A DNA stretch of 49,406 nt, from the NCBI RefSeq assembly GCF_000682755.1, contig NZ_AWFF01000039.1, positions 1-49,406 of the forward strand, read 5' to 3'. The notes beneath the pieces were generated by a model. That model searched no databases. It saw nothing but the letters and a program-made list of their open reading frames with translations, and was not told the DNA's origin. The stretch comes from Hyphomonas beringensis. GTDB taxonomy: Bacteria > Pseudomonadota > Alphaproteobacteria > Caulobacterales > Hyphomonadaceae. Shown here piece by piece: positions 9,754 through 17,776 of the stretch; position 1 is the stretch's first letter; each line of letters opens with the position of its first letter. The position numbers and the translations under genes are program-made.

Positions 9754-10590
9754 ATGAGCATGACCATCCAGCCACTGACCGGCACCCTTGGCGCAGAGAT
9801 CCATGGTGTGGATCTCAAGCAGGATTTGTCTGATGCCGAGTTCGACGCCATCCACCAGGCCTTCCTCGACCACAAGGTGATCGTTTTGCGCGGCCAGCAG
9901 GGTCTGACGCCAGACCAGCAGAAAGATTTCGCCCGGCGGTTCGGGACGCTGAACATCCATCCCTATGTGAAGGGCATGGACGGGCATCCGGAACTCCTTG
10001 AGATCATCAAGGAGCCGGATGAAAAGACCAATTTCGGCGGCGGCTGGCATTCCGACATGAGCTTCCTGGAAGAACCGGCCCTCGGCTCCATCCTGCACGC
10101 CATCGACGTACCGCCCTATGGGGGAGACACGCTTTTTGCGGACCAGCAGGCAGCCTATGACCGCCTGTCGCCGGGCCTCAAGAAAACGCTGGAAGGCATG
10201 ACCGCCGTGCATACGGCCAGCAAGGAATATGGCGCTGACGGCTATTCCGCTGCCGTGCGCCAGTCGATGGATGCCAAATCTGCGCCCGATGCACCGGAAT
10301 ACGAGCACCCGGTCATCCGCACCCATCCGGAAACGGGCCGAAAGGGGCTGTTCATCAACCCGGCCTTCACGCTGCGCTTTGCCGGGTGGAGCCGCAAGGA
10401 AAGCCGCCCGCTGCTTGCCTATCTGTTTGATGTTTCAAAGGAAGAGCGCAACACCTGCCGCGTCCGCTGGCAGGCCGGCGACGTGACGATGTGGGACAAT
10501 CGCTGTGTCTGGCACTATGCGCTGAATGACTATCATGGCCACCGCCGCCACATGCGACGCGCTACGATCAATGGGGACAAGCCCCGCTAG
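9754..10590 (+). CDS. TauD/TfdA-family Fe(II)/2-oxoglutarate dioxygenase
   Basis: A 278-residue member of the taurine dioxygenase family, which uses Fe(II), O2 and 2-oxoglutarate to hydroxylate a substrate. The N-terminus MTIQPLTGTLGAEIHGVDL is typical for the family. The facial triad is visible as HSD in GGGWHSDMSF and the distal histidine in NRCVWHYALNDY; the 2-oxoglutarate-binding arginine lies in HRRHMRRATI. I begin at ATG 9754; an in-frame ATG at 9760 is as good, and an earlier in-frame start at 9655 would overlap the divergent lipoprotein gene and add an atypical tail. The substrate could be taurine, an alkyl sulfate, an aryloxyalkanoate or another sulfonate; no transporter is adjacent to decide. 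Confidence 0.88.
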   Translation: MSMTIQPLTGTLGAEIHGVDLKQDLSDAEFDAIHQAFLDHKVIVLRGQQGLTPDQQKDFARRFGTLNIHPYVKGMDGHPELLEIIKEPDEKTNFGGGWHSDMSFLEEPALGSILHAIDVPPYGGDTLFADQQAAYDRLSPGLKKTLEGMTAVHTASKEYGADGYSAAVRQSMDAKSAPDAPEYEHPVIRTHPETGRKGLFINPAFTLRFAGWSRKESRPLLAYLFDVSKEERNTCRVRWQAGDVTMWDNRCVWHYALNDYHGHRRHMRRATINGDKPR

Positions 10591-10600
10591 AAAGCGGCTC

Positions 10601-11254
10601 TTAGTCCGTTATAGGGCTCGCGCCCCAGGCGATCAGGGCCTGGCCGCCGAAATAGAGAAACCAGAGGGCAATGGAGGGTAGGGGGCGTCTAGTAGCGCCT
10701 TCAGGCTGCTTGAAAAGTTCGATCGACAGGATGACATCCGACGCGATGAACATCATGGCGCCTATCATGATCGGCAGGAAGATAGGATCCAGCCTCAGTG
10801 CGGCTGCGCCCATCATCAGGATGACACCGCCATACAGAAAGACCGGCAAGCGCATCTTGGGCGGCAGCCAGGGGGCGAGCCAGCGAATGAACAGCACGCC
10901 GCACAGTATGAGGCCGGATTGCGCCGCCAGGATCAGCCAGCTCTGGTCTGCTTGTGGCAGGGCCCAGAAGAGGGCGATATAGGCAACATGCGCCGCAAAG
11001 AACGCGCCCATGCCCGGCAGAAGAAATTTGTCGCCTTCGTCTGCTTCCAGGAAGAAATCGCCGAGCGAGCTGAGGCCCAGACCCGCCACGACCAGCAACG
11101 GCCCGCCGACCATATAGGCCCACAAGGCCAACAGGGCGGTGGAGGCCGTCTTGATGATCAGTTTGAGCAGGCTGTGACTGCGCCAGCTGAAGACGGCGCC
11201 ATACAACGTGCCCAGCGCAAGGGAACTCAGCAGGACATAGGCAGCAGTAGGCAC
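10601..11254 (-). CDS. YhhN family membrane protein (lysoplasmalogenase-like)
   Basis: A 217-residue integral membrane protein of the YhhN/TMEM86 family with about eight hydrophobic helices. Family signatures are visible: LSSLGDFFL, GMGAFFAAHVAYI, GAMMFIASDVILS and LYFGGQALIA, which place conserved Asp, His and Asp residues inside the membrane. Characterised relatives hydrolyse the vinyl-ether bond of lysoplasmalogens; bacterial roles are mostly unknown. The start is GTG 11254, five bases after the stop of the upstream ykvA-like gene, so the two are translationally coupled. Its stop lies 10 bp from the stop of the convergent dioxygenase gene. Confidence 0.85.
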   Translation of the reverse strand: MPTAAYVLLSSLALGTLYGAVFSWRSHSLLKLIIKTASTALLALWAYMVGGPLLVVAGLGLSSLGDFFLEADEGDKFLLPGMGAFFAAHVAYIALFWALPQADQSWLILAAQSGLILCGVLFIRWLAPWLPPKMRLPVFLYGGVILMMGAAALRLDPIFLPIMIGAMMFIASDVILSIELFKQPEGATRRPLPSIALWFLYFGGQALIAWGASPITD

Positions 11255-11259
11255 GCCGC

Positions 11260-11661
11260 TCAGTCGCCCTGTTTTACAGGTTCGGGCAGCCGCAACAGGC
11301 GCCGTGCCATGCCGCGATGGATATCCTTCACATGCATGCCGACAATGCCAAGCGCGGTCGCAAGCACGGTCGCGTCATCGGTAAATCCGAGACCGGCGAT
11401 GAAGTCCGGCATCAGGTCCACAGGCATAACGAAGTAAGCTGCCGCTGCGAAAAGCACGCCCTTTGCCTTTAGCGGCGTATCCGGGTCGCGCGCGGCGAAA
11501 TAGGCCGCAGCCAGATCATCGGCAAAAGGGATTTTTCCCGCAACTTTCAGAAGCTTCGGGACCAGCCCTTGGGCTGTACGTTCGTTTCGCTCAATGGACT
11601 GCGGCGTGAAACGTCCGTCAGCACCCTTGATTGTGTTGATAATTTCCGCTGCGTCAGACAT
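11260..11661 (-). CDS. YkvA family protein (DUF1232)
   Basis: A 133-residue protein with the DUF1232/YkvA core at about residues 60-110, namely AYFVMPVDLMPDF followed by GFTDDATVL, which forms a hydrophobic hairpin thought to associate with the membrane. The function of the family is not known. It precedes the yhhN-like gene by five bases on the same strand, so both are expressed together, which suggests a shared membrane or lipid-related role. The ATG at 11661 follows GGGAGGAGGACGCA, a strong ribosome site. It is divergent from the SDR dehydrogenase gene, with 65 bp between start codons. Confidence 0.85.
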   Translation of the reverse strand: MSDAAEIINTIKGADGRFTPQSIERNERTAQGLVPKLLKVAGKIPFADDLAAAYFAARDPDTPLKAKGVLFAAAAYFVMPVDLMPDFIAGLGFTDDATVLATALGIVGMHVKDIHRGMARRLLRLPEPVKQGD

Positions 11662-11726
11662 TGCGTCCTCCTCCCAGCACTATAGACCAAGTGCGTATCA
11701 ACGAAAACTAGGGAGGGCAGCGGCCC

Positions 11727-12509
11727 ATGGAACTCAATTCGAATATCTCCGCCGTTATCACGGGCGGCGCTTCAGGTCTCGGTGCCGCGACGGCAACAAA
11801 ACTGGCCAAGGAATATGGCGTTAAGGTCGCTCTGTTTGACCTGAACGAGGAGAAGGGCGAAGCGCTCGCCAAGGAACTCGGCGGTGTTTTCTGCAAGGTC
11901 AATGTCACCGATGACGCCTCTGTTGACGCTGGCTTTGAAAAGGCCCGTGCGGCCATTGGCCAGGAGCGTATCCTCGTCAACTGCGCTGGCACCGGCAACG
12001 CGGTCAAGACCGCCAGTCGCGACAAGCAAACCGGTGAAATCAAACATTTCCCGCTCGACAAGTTTGACATGATTATCCAGATCAATCTGGTCGGAACTTT
12101 CCGCTGCATCGCGAAATCTGCGGCTGGCATGATGACGCTGGACCCGATTGAAGGTGAGCGTGGCGCCATCGTGAGCACGGCGTCCGTCGCTGCTGAAGAT
12201 GGCCAGATGGGCCAGGCGGCTTATTCCGCCTCCAAGGGCGGCGTTGTCGGCATGACCTTGCCGATCGCCCGTGATCTGTCGCGTGAGCTGATCCGCGTCA
12301 ACACGATCCTGCCGGGTATCTTCAACACGCCACTGATGCAGGGCGCTCCGGACAATGTGAAACAGGCCCTGGCTGCCTCCGTTCCGAACCCGGCCCGTCT
12401 TGGCAATCCGGAAGAGTACGCGTCACTTGCAACAGAGATGATCCGCAACGGCTACTTCAATGGTGAAGACGTCCGCCTCGATGGCGCAATCCGGATGGCC
12501 CCGCGCTGA
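11727..12509 (+). CDS. SDR-family dehydrogenase, 3-hydroxyacyl-CoA dehydrogenase type II-like
   Basis: A 260-residue classical short-chain dehydrogenase. The cofactor motif TGGASGLG is at 12-19, and the acidic residue after strand 2 (FDLNEEKG) favours NAD(H). The NAG-equivalent is NCAGTGN at 85-91, and the catalytic Ser153, Tyr166 and Lys170 (YSASK) are in place. The VNTILPGIFNTPLM segment and overall sequence resemble HSD17B10-type 3-hydroxyacyl-CoA dehydrogenases, which act in fatty acid or branched-chain acyl-CoA oxidation. Substrate assignment beyond the family is inference. It is a single-gene unit with AGGGAGGGCAG before the ATG and a clear terminator at 12535. Confidence 0.9.
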   Translation: MELNSNISAVITGGASGLGAATATKLAKEYGVKVALFDLNEEKGEALAKELGGVFCKVNVTDDASVDAGFEKARAAIGQERILVNCAGTGNAVKTASRDKQTGEIKHFPLDKFDMIIQINLVGTFRCIAKSAAGMMTLDPIEGERGAIVSTASVAAEDGQMGQAAYSASKGGVVGMTLPIARDLSRELIRVNTILPGIFNTPLMQGAPDNVKQALAASVPNPARLGNPEEYASLATEMIRNGYFNGEDVRLDGAIRMAPR

Positions 12510-12534
12510 TCTGACTACCATTTCATGAATATGG

Positions 12535-12564
12535 AAAAGCCCGCTCATCCGAGCGGGCTTTTTT
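12535..12564 (+). terminator. Intrinsic terminator after the SDR gene
   Basis: AAAAGCCCGCTC, loop ATCC, GAGCGGGCTTTTTT: a 12-bp stem closed by A/T pairs and followed by a T run, 26 bp past the stop codon. Textbook Rho-independent terminator. Confidence 0.93.
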
Positions 12565-12650
12565 AATCCAGGTTATGTGTACGGATTGCATCTGACGGGA
12601 ACCCCAACAGCTCATAAGGCGTAGCTTCTGGGCATAAAAGGAGTTCACCC

Positions 12651-13016
12651 ATGGAAAAGCGCGAAAGCAGATTGATCGATCACATTCACATCCGTGTGTC
12701 GGATCTTGAGGCCAGTCAGCGCTTTTACCAGGCCGTACTCGATACACTCGGCATCGAATATATCTCGGATGAAACCCATTTTTCCGCCGCTGAGCTCTGG
12801 ATCGACCAGGGTGAAAGCCAGTCAAATGTCCACATCGCCTTCAAGGCCAATGGGCGTGACATGGTTGACCGCTGGTATGAGGCGGGACTGGAGGCTGGCG
12901 GCTATGACAATGGCTTGCCGGGCTTGAGGAACCATCACCCGGGCTATTATGCGGCCTTCCTGCTTGATCCGGACGGGAACAATATTGAGGCCGTATTCCA
13001 TGGCGATGCCGACTAG
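12651..13016 (+). CDS. VOC family (glyoxalase/bleomycin resistance-like) protein
   Basis: A 121-residue single VOC module with beta-alpha-beta-beta-beta repeats. The opening LIDHIHIRVSDLEASQRFYQ carries the first metal-ligand histidine, and the end AAFLLDPDGNNIEAVFHG carries the usual DPDGNxIE motif with the glutamate ligand. The family covers glyoxalases, dioxygenases and antibiotic-binding proteins; short singletons like this one are usually metal-dependent isomerases or lyases of unknown substrate. AAAAGGAG is eight bases before the ATG. Between terminators at 12535 and 13036 it is monocistronic. Confidence 0.88.
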   Translation: MEKRESRLIDHIHIRVSDLEASQRFYQAVLDTLGIEYISDETHFSAAELWIDQGESQSNVHIAFKANGRDMVDRWYEAGLEAGGYDNGLPGLRNHHPGYYAAFLLDPDGNNIEAVFHGDAD

Positions 13017-13035
13017 GGCATTTGCCAGATAAAAG

Positions 13036-13066
13036 AAAGGCCCGCCCCAGGGGAGGGCAGGCCTTT
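13036..13066. terminator. Bidirectional terminator between VOC and vWA genes
   Basis: Near-perfect inverted repeat AAAGGCC-C-GCCC / GGGC-A-GGCCTTT with one mismatch and a 7-nt loop, between convergent genes. The A run on one side and T run on the other let it serve both strands. Confidence 0.75.
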
Positions 13067-13119
13067 AAATGGGGGTGGGATACGAGAATGATAGGGAACC
13101 CAGCCCCCGGTCGTCCCCT

Positions 13120-13881
13120 TTACTGTCCCTTGCGTTGTTTAACGCCTTCCTCGTCAGCAATTGCGCGATCTTCCTCATTGAAGATGATTTCTGATTCCTC
13201 GCCCTTGCCGTAAGCACGGGACTTCTTGGCTAGCGCGGACATGCTGTCCTGCATGGAGCCCTGGCCGACGGCCATCCGTTTTGAAGCAGAGACGCCGACA
13301 GCTTCGGCATCGTCAAAGCGGGCAAATTCCGCCCCGAGGAAGACAACTTCCCAGCCCTTTGCTTCGGCGCGTTCCAGCGCGGCCCTCGCGCCCTCCTTGG
13401 TCAGTTCGCGGGAAGAGTTTTCAAGCCCATCCGTCATGATGACGATCACGGCCTTTTTCGGCTTGTCGGCTTCAGCGAGGGAGACCATACGGCCAATGGC
13501 GTCGAACAGCGGAGTCATGCCCCGTGGATTGGCCTCGTCATTGCTGACATTGTTCCAGTCTTCGGCTTTTACCTGTTTGCGCAGCACGTCGAATTGCATG
13601 CCGTCCTGATAATCAAAGATGGCGAGCGTCACGTCCGTTTCGATATCGCTGCCTTCCGTCTCTCCTTCATCGGCCTCGCCGACGCTGGCGGCATAAGCGT
13701 TGACGGAGTTGAGCGCCTCGTCCCAGATATTGCTCATGGAGCCTGTACGGTCGAGCAGAATATAGGAATGTACCGCTCCCGGATCTTTATCAGGTTCCGG
13801 TGCTGGAATTTTTGCGGCGGCCGGCCCGATCATGGCGATCGATGCGGCGCCTGCGGCGAGTGTTGCGATGAGAGATTTCAT
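13120..13881 (-). CDS. Secreted von Willebrand factor A domain protein
   Basis: A 253-residue exported protein. MKSLIATLAAGAASIAMIGPAAA is a Sec signal peptide with cleavage before KIPAPEP. Residues 38 to about 210 form a vWA domain: strand plus MIDAS DRTGS at 44-48 (Thr replaces the middle Ser), the second MIDAS threonine in RGMTPLFDAI, and Asp in IVIMTDGLENS. Such domains bind protein ligands through a divalent metal. The C-terminal 40 residues are charged and probably disordered. No partner such as a MoxR ATPase gene lies nearby, so the ligand is unknown. The gene is single, ending at a bidirectional terminator. Confidence 0.88.
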   Translation of the reverse strand: MKSLIATLAAGAASIAMIGPAAAKIPAPEPDKDPGAVHSYILLDRTGSMSNIWDEALNSVNAYAASVGEADEGETEGSDIETDVTLAIFDYQDGMQFDVLRKQVKAEDWNNVSNDEANPRGMTPLFDAIGRMVSLAEADKPKKAVIVIMTDGLENSSRELTKEGARAALERAEAKGWEVVFLGAEFARFDDAEAVGVSASKRMAVGQGSMQDSMSALAKKSRAYGKGEESEIIFNEEDRAIADEEGVKQRKGQ

Positions 13882-14054
13882 GGGTGCGTCCCTTCCCGGT
13901 AGTATCTTGCATCTGTCAGGCCCCAGCCCTTATGCAGATTAATTTCCCCCGGGATTGGGGCGCACATGTGGCATTAAGAAGTTGTTAGGATGGTAATTGC
14001 GAATTCGAGACCATCCGTACCCGGCAAAACTGAACGACTGTTCATTTTAACGCA

Positions 14055-14089
14055 ATCAGCCCGGAAGACGACGTGTCTTCCGGGCTGAT
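14055..14089. terminator. Long stem-loop downstream of the desaturase gene
   Basis: Perfect 15-bp inverted repeat ATCAGCCCGGAAGAC / GTCTTCCGGGCTGAT with a 5-nt loop, 38 bp past the desaturase stop. No T-tract follows directly on the minus strand (TGCGTTAAAA), but the stem is strong. The rest of the 245-bp gap 13882-14126 shows only the promoter side of the vWA gene. Confidence 0.6.
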
Positions 14090-14126
14090 GTGTTGGTCTT
14101 GTACGGGCGTTTAAAGGCCGCTTCCC

Positions 14127-15020
14127 TTAGGCAAATTGCGGAGCGATCTTCAGGTTGCGGACCCAGCCAATCTTTTCCATGGCCAGCAGGATCGTGCCAT
14201 TATAATCGACGATCCGGTTCCAGATGCCGCGGCGCGGACGATGCAGGGCGCTGATCGGCTGATCATGATGGTGATCATGAAAGGCTTCGCCGCCGGTCAG
14301 CAGGCCGATCAGATGGTCTGCCCAGAGAGGCGTTTTCAGATGGCCCAGAACATTGATGCCATAGACCGTGGCGTGGAACTGGATGGCGCGGCCGATCACG
14401 ACGCTGGCATGGATCAGCGCGGTCAGCAGAAGTGAGCCGCCTGCCAGCCATACGATCAGATAGATCACAGCCGGGATGACCAGATGCACAACCAGGCTGA
14501 TCTCGTTATAGAAGCGGTCCATCCAGACAATGACCGGCTGGTTCTTCAGCCACATGGCCAGCGGACGGTCCATATCCTTCTTGTCCCGGAACAGAATCCA
14601 GCCAACCCAGGCCCAGCGCTTGGACTCAAACGGGTTGTGCGGGTCACCGGGCTTGTCAGAGAAGCGATGGTGCTGGGAGTGGTAATTGACCCAATCCTTC
14701 ACATTGCCCTGCATGGCGATGACAAGATTGATCATGGTCAGCACCTGGCCCGGCACGGCCAGTTCGCCAGCGCGGTGCTGCAGAATGCGGTGCAGCGGAC
14801 CAATTCCGGCATTGCAGACAAAGATGGAGGCCGCAATCGTGGCAATCGCGACAGGCACATACCACCAATGGAAAGTCAGCGAGGACAAGAGAGCGCCCAG
14901 CAGCACCATGGTGATGAACAGGGCTATGCCCAGAGCCGGATAGCCAATAGCCGAGAAGAAGCTTGGAAAATTGAATGTTTTCCACGTCTTCGGAATGGCA
15001 AGCGAGCGAGGCAGAGTCAT
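14127..15020 (-). CDS. Fatty acid desaturase, acyl-CoA delta-9 type
   Basis: A 297-residue membrane di-iron desaturase. The three histidine boxes are present: HRILQH at 77-82, HSQHH at 114-118 and FHDHHHD near 245-251. Four or more hydrophobic helices (about 25-68, 92-103, 175-200) anchor it in the inner membrane. The first box HRxxxH and the pattern GDPHNPF match the stearoyl-CoA/delta-9 desaturase group, which introduces a cis double bond into saturated acyl chains using O2 and an electron donor. No ferredoxin or cytochrome b5 domain is fused. It is divergent from the zinc-finger membrane protein gene; the 222-bp shared region has candidate operators. Confidence 0.9.
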   Translation of the reverse strand: MTLPRSLAIPKTWKTFNFPSFFSAIGYPALGIALFITMVLLGALLSSLTFHWWYVPVAIATIAASIFVCNAGIGPLHRILQHRAGELAVPGQVLTMINLVIAMQGNVKDWVNYHSQHHRFSDKPGDPHNPFESKRWAWVGWILFRDKKDMDRPLAMWLKNQPVIVWMDRFYNEISLVVHLVIPAVIYLIVWLAGGSLLLTALIHASVVIGRAIQFHATVYGINVLGHLKTPLWADHLIGLLTGGEAFHDHHHDQPISALHRPRRGIWNRIVDYNGTILLAMEKIGWVRNLKIAPQFA

Positions 15021-15132
15021 TCAGGTGTCTCCTCAATGTCCGCGCCCCCGCGCGGATCTTGTTTTCATAAATTTCCGCTGAGCGGACGCTTAATATGTAA
15101 GGCCGCAGGCGGGGCTCCGTAAAGGATGCAAA

Positions 15133-15202
15133 TGCGTCTCTGACGCAGTTGTGAGGACAAGTGTGGCGTGGGGGTGACGAGTGGGGTACAAAACGTGTAC
15201 AA
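15133..15202. promoter_or_regulatory. Candidate operators in the divergent desaturase / zinc-finger protein region
   Basis: Two symmetrical elements lie in the 222-bp divergent gap. One is the palindrome TGCGTC-TCT-GACGCA at 15133-15147. The other is a direct repeat of GTACAA at 15186-15191 and 15197-15202, with starts 11 bp apart, that is one helical turn. Both could bind regulators; neither matches a site I can name. Confidence 0.3.
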
Positions 15203-15242
15203 GGCTGTGAATAGTTAAGGCCAACCGGGCGGGAGGGGCTGA

Positions 15243-16439
15243 ATGGCGGATGACCGTCGCCTGTACGATTTGCAACGGCTCCACACTCTGGGGCTTGATA
15301 TCGAGTCCAGCCAGGACGAGGCCGAGCTGAAAAGCCCCTGCCTGCTGACAGAGGATTGCCGTGAGTCCGGCGAAAACAGCCTCACACTCAATCTTGAAAC
15401 CGAGACATTTCACTGCGCCAATTGCCACCAGTCTGGCAGTTTGCGGGACCTGGTCCGGGCCCTGGAGGGCGGCGCTCTTGTGCCGGTCAGTTCCGCCGAG
15501 CCAAAACCGCTGGAAGTCACCCGTATCGTCGATGCCGATTATACACCAGTTAAGGCGAAGCCTGTTCAGGCGGTCGCGAAGAAGGCTGAGCCCAAAGTGC
15601 TGCAGTTGAAGGATGCCCAGCGCATTCGCACACCTGAAGAGATCAGGATGGAGCATAAGCGTGCGAAAGAGGCCGCGCGGGAAGGACGCCATACGGGGGA
15701 GAAGATCATCATCACGCTGCTGGCGCTCGTCTTTCTTGGCGCTGGCCTGTCGGCGGCGGGGCTCAGTGGCTTTGCCAATTACCAGGCCTTTTCAAGCTCC
15801 GTTGCTGATCCTTTACAGGCGGGAGTCTGGGGCTGGACGGGCGTGATTGCGGCGGTCGTGTCCTTTGGTGGCTTTACCTTCTTCTACTGGCATACGGCCA
15901 ACAGGCGCATGAAAGAGGGCGTGCGCGCGCTTCTCTTCGCGTTGGCGGGGGCAGGCACATCCATCGTCGGCACGCAGATGTATATCGCCGCCAACAACAA
16001 GGCTGCAGAGCTGGAGCAGGTGCAGGCCAGTTCCAATCGCGAAATCCTGGAAAGTCAGATTGCCGACTGGCGCCGCCAGCTTGAAGGCATTCCGGCTGGC
16101 ACGCGCACTGTGGACGGGCTTGAAAGCTATCTCTCAGAGGTTGAGAGGGTCGGGCGTACACATCAAAAGCCATATCGTGACGCGCAAAACGAATTGGGGC
16201 TGGCAAAACGTCGGGATGAGTTGCAGGCCAAGATCGAGACAGCCAATGCAGAACTGCTTGGCGCAGGACAGGGCAAGATTCTCGTTCAGGCACAGACGCG
16301 CACATCCATTCCCAGCTGGTTCTTTGCTGGCATGCTGGAGCTTTTTTCCAGCCAAGGCACATCCATCGGCTTGGTCGCGCTTTTGATCCTTTATGGTCGG
16401 CGCACGGTTAACGCACCGGTCGAGGGCGTTAACGCTTGA
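15243..16439 (+). CDS. Membrane protein with N-terminal primase-like zinc finger and coiled coil
   Basis: A 398-residue protein I cannot assign to a named family. Residues 30-75 resemble a CHC2/primase-type zinc ribbon: Cys33 and Cys39, then a strand pair, then HCANC (Cys58, Cys61) and SGSLRDLVRAL, the same order as in DnaG zinc fingers. Residues 80-155 are a Pro/Lys/Glu linker. Hydrophobic segments at about 157-178, 195-213 and 225-248 are likely membrane spans. Residues 255-345 are charged and heptad-like, then a last hydrophobic segment follows near 362-385. GGAGGGG precedes the ATG. No other phage or replication gene is nearby. A nucleic-acid-binding domain tied to the membrane is the reading; the function is unknown. 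Confidence 0.75.
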   Translation: MADDRRLYDLQRLHTLGLDIESSQDEAELKSPCLLTEDCRESGENSLTLNLETETFHCANCHQSGSLRDLVRALEGGALVPVSSAEPKPLEVTRIVDADYTPVKAKPVQAVAKKAEPKVLQLKDAQRIRTPEEIRMEHKRAKEAAREGRHTGEKIIITLLALVFLGAGLSAAGLSGFANYQAFSSSVADPLQAGVWGWTGVIAAVVSFGGFTFFYWHTANRRMKEGVRALLFALAGAGTSIVGTQMYIAANNKAAELEQVQASSNREILESQIADWRRQLEGIPAGTRTVDGLESYLSEVERVGRTHQKPYRDAQNELGLAKRRDELQAKIETANAELLGAGQGKILVQAQTRTSIPSWFFAGMLELFSSQGTSIGLVALLILYGRRTVNAPVEGVNA

Positions 16440-16522
16440 AAACCTTCAAAAAATGAACCTTTCGGTGCCCGGTGCATAGAATCTGTGAAGCAACGCTCTG
16501 GTGCTTCTCCATCCAACTTACA

Positions 16523-16552
16523 AGCCGGTACAGAATGTACCGGCTTTTTCTT
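16523..16552 (+). terminator. Intrinsic terminator downstream of the zinc-finger membrane protein
   Basis: Perfect 10-bp stem AGCCGGTACA-GAA-TGTACCGGCT followed by TTTTCTTT. A weaker hairpin GAAGCA / TGCTTC at 16487-16507 precedes it. The rest of the 289-bp gap 16440-16728 shows no gene. Confidence 0.9.
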
Positions 16553-16728
16553 TGATGCGTAGCAATCATTACGGAATCATGGCGTGCTTCTTGCGAGGTG
16601 GCATCTGAGCTGCACTATTCATGGCATTAAGTGCGGGGGCTTTGCCAGTCGGGCCGGGAGGACAGGAACATGATCCTGAGAAAAGAGACAGCATGCCAGT
16701 CTGTAAGCAGACACGGTAAACGGGATGG

Positions 16729-17283
16729 ATGCCCGGCATGAATTTGTTCTTTCGTTTCCTGCGCGTTTTCCTGCCAGCCTTCTTCTCCAGCCAGCGCACC
16801 AATCTGCTGGATGTGCACATCGTCAAATCCGCTGTCTGGCTGGGCGATCAGGACCCGATGGGTCATATGACGAACTCCCGTTATTCCTCTTTCACAGACC
16901 TCGGCATCATGAATTTCATGGGGCGGACAGGCGCACTAAAAGCCTTCCGTAAGCGCGGCTGGATACCGGTGATTCAGCATGAATCCCTTACCTTCTATCG
17001 CATGATGAAGTTCCCGCAGAAGTTTGAAGTGCGTACGCAGATGGTCGGATGGGAAGATTGCTATATCTGCTTCCGGCACGAGTTTTACAGCAAGGGCAAG
17101 TTGATCGCAGATAGTCGCATGGTTGCGCGTCTCACAGGCCGCCGGAAAACCAAGGTGACGGCAGAGATGGCACTGGAGGCGCTGGGGCTTTCTGTTGAGA
17201 GCCCTCAACTGGGTCAGCGATATCTGGATGCGATTGCAGATCTGCAGGCAAAGGCCGCTGGGCGCGCAGCTGAGAAAGCCTAA
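16729..17283 (+). CDS. Hotdog-fold acyl-CoA thioesterase (4HBT / THEM6-like)
   Basis: A 184-residue protein with a short hydrophobic N-terminus (NLFFRFLRVFLPAFF) and a single hotdog domain at about 25-160. The signature DQDPMGHMTNSRYSSFTDLG (about 41-60) is the active-site helix region of 4-hydroxybenzoyl-CoA-type thioesterases; the usual catalytic Asp is represented by the D-x-x-G-H-M-x-N-x-x-Y pattern. Members hydrolyse acyl-CoA thioesters; the substrate is not clear. The ATG at 16729 lacks a good ribosome site; ATG 16738 three codons on is equally possible. Its stop codon overlaps that of the convergent cytidine deaminase gene. Confidence 0.82.
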   Translation: MPGMNLFFRFLRVFLPAFFSSQRTNLLDVHIVKSAVWLGDQDPMGHMTNSRYSSFTDLGIMNFMGRTGALKAFRKRGWIPVIQHESLTFYRMMKFPQKFEVRTQMVGWEDCYICFRHEFYSKGKLIADSRMVARLTGRRKTKVTAEMALEALGLSVESPQLGQRYLDAIADLQAKAAGRAAEKA

Positions 17284-17723
17284 GGCTTCAGATCAAAGGC
17301 GCTCGGCAGCAGCTCTGCCAATGTCCAGCTTTCCAGGCCGCTGCCATCTGCTGCGAGGCTGAGCACCTGGCTGTCCGGCCCACCAAGTTCCGCAATCTTC
17401 TGGCGACAACCGCCGCATGGGGTGAGCCCGCCCTCACCGCCTATGACGAGGACGACGGAACAGCGTTTGCCCCCGGCTGTGATCATGGCGCCTAGCGCAG
17501 ACGGCTCGGCGCAGGTGCCCATCGGGTAGGAGGCGTTCTCGACATTGCAGCCTGAAAAGATACGTCCCTGCTCGTCCAGCACAGCGGCCCCGACCTTGAA
17601 GCTGGAATAGGGCGCATGGGCGTTTTCCCGAGCAGCCATGGCGGCCTTTGTCAGTCGGTCCATTAGGGCATCATCGATCTGGGGCAAAAGCGATATCCTC
17701 TGGTCAAGCACCTGCTTAAACAT
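17280..17723 (-). CDS. cdd: Cytidine deaminase
   Basis: Deaminates cytidine and deoxycytidine to uridine and deoxyuridine in pyrimidine salvage. The zinc site is complete: Cys71-Ala-Glu73 in TCAEPSA, and PCGGC with Cys103 and Cys106. FKVGAAV and GCNVENASYP are the ligand-binding segments. This is the short homotetrameric type. From ATG 17723 it has 147 residues, slightly long; a TTG at 17687 preceded by AGAGGATA would give a typical 135 residues and may be the real start. It converges on the thioesterase gene with stop codons overlapping by three bases, and diverges from the nucleoside hydrolase-ribokinase pair with about 50 bp between starts, so it may share regulation with them. Confidence 0.95.
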   Translation of the reverse strand: MFKQVLDQRISLLPQIDDALMDRLTKAAMAARENAHAPYSSFKVGAAVLDEQGRIFSGCNVENASYPMGTCAEPSALGAMITAGGKRCSVVLVIGGEGGLTPCGGCRQKIAELGGPDSQVLSLAADGSGLESWTLAELLPSAFDLKP

Positions 17724-17776
17724 TAGGCAGGATAGCCTTGTGTATAGTGTGAAAGACTTAAGATCTGGCGACCCAT

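Noticed and set aside
16436..16482. TTGAAA and TAGAAT as a sigma-70 promoter for a small RNA
   Set aside because: The spacing between the two hexamers is about 35 bases, far outside the usual 16-18.
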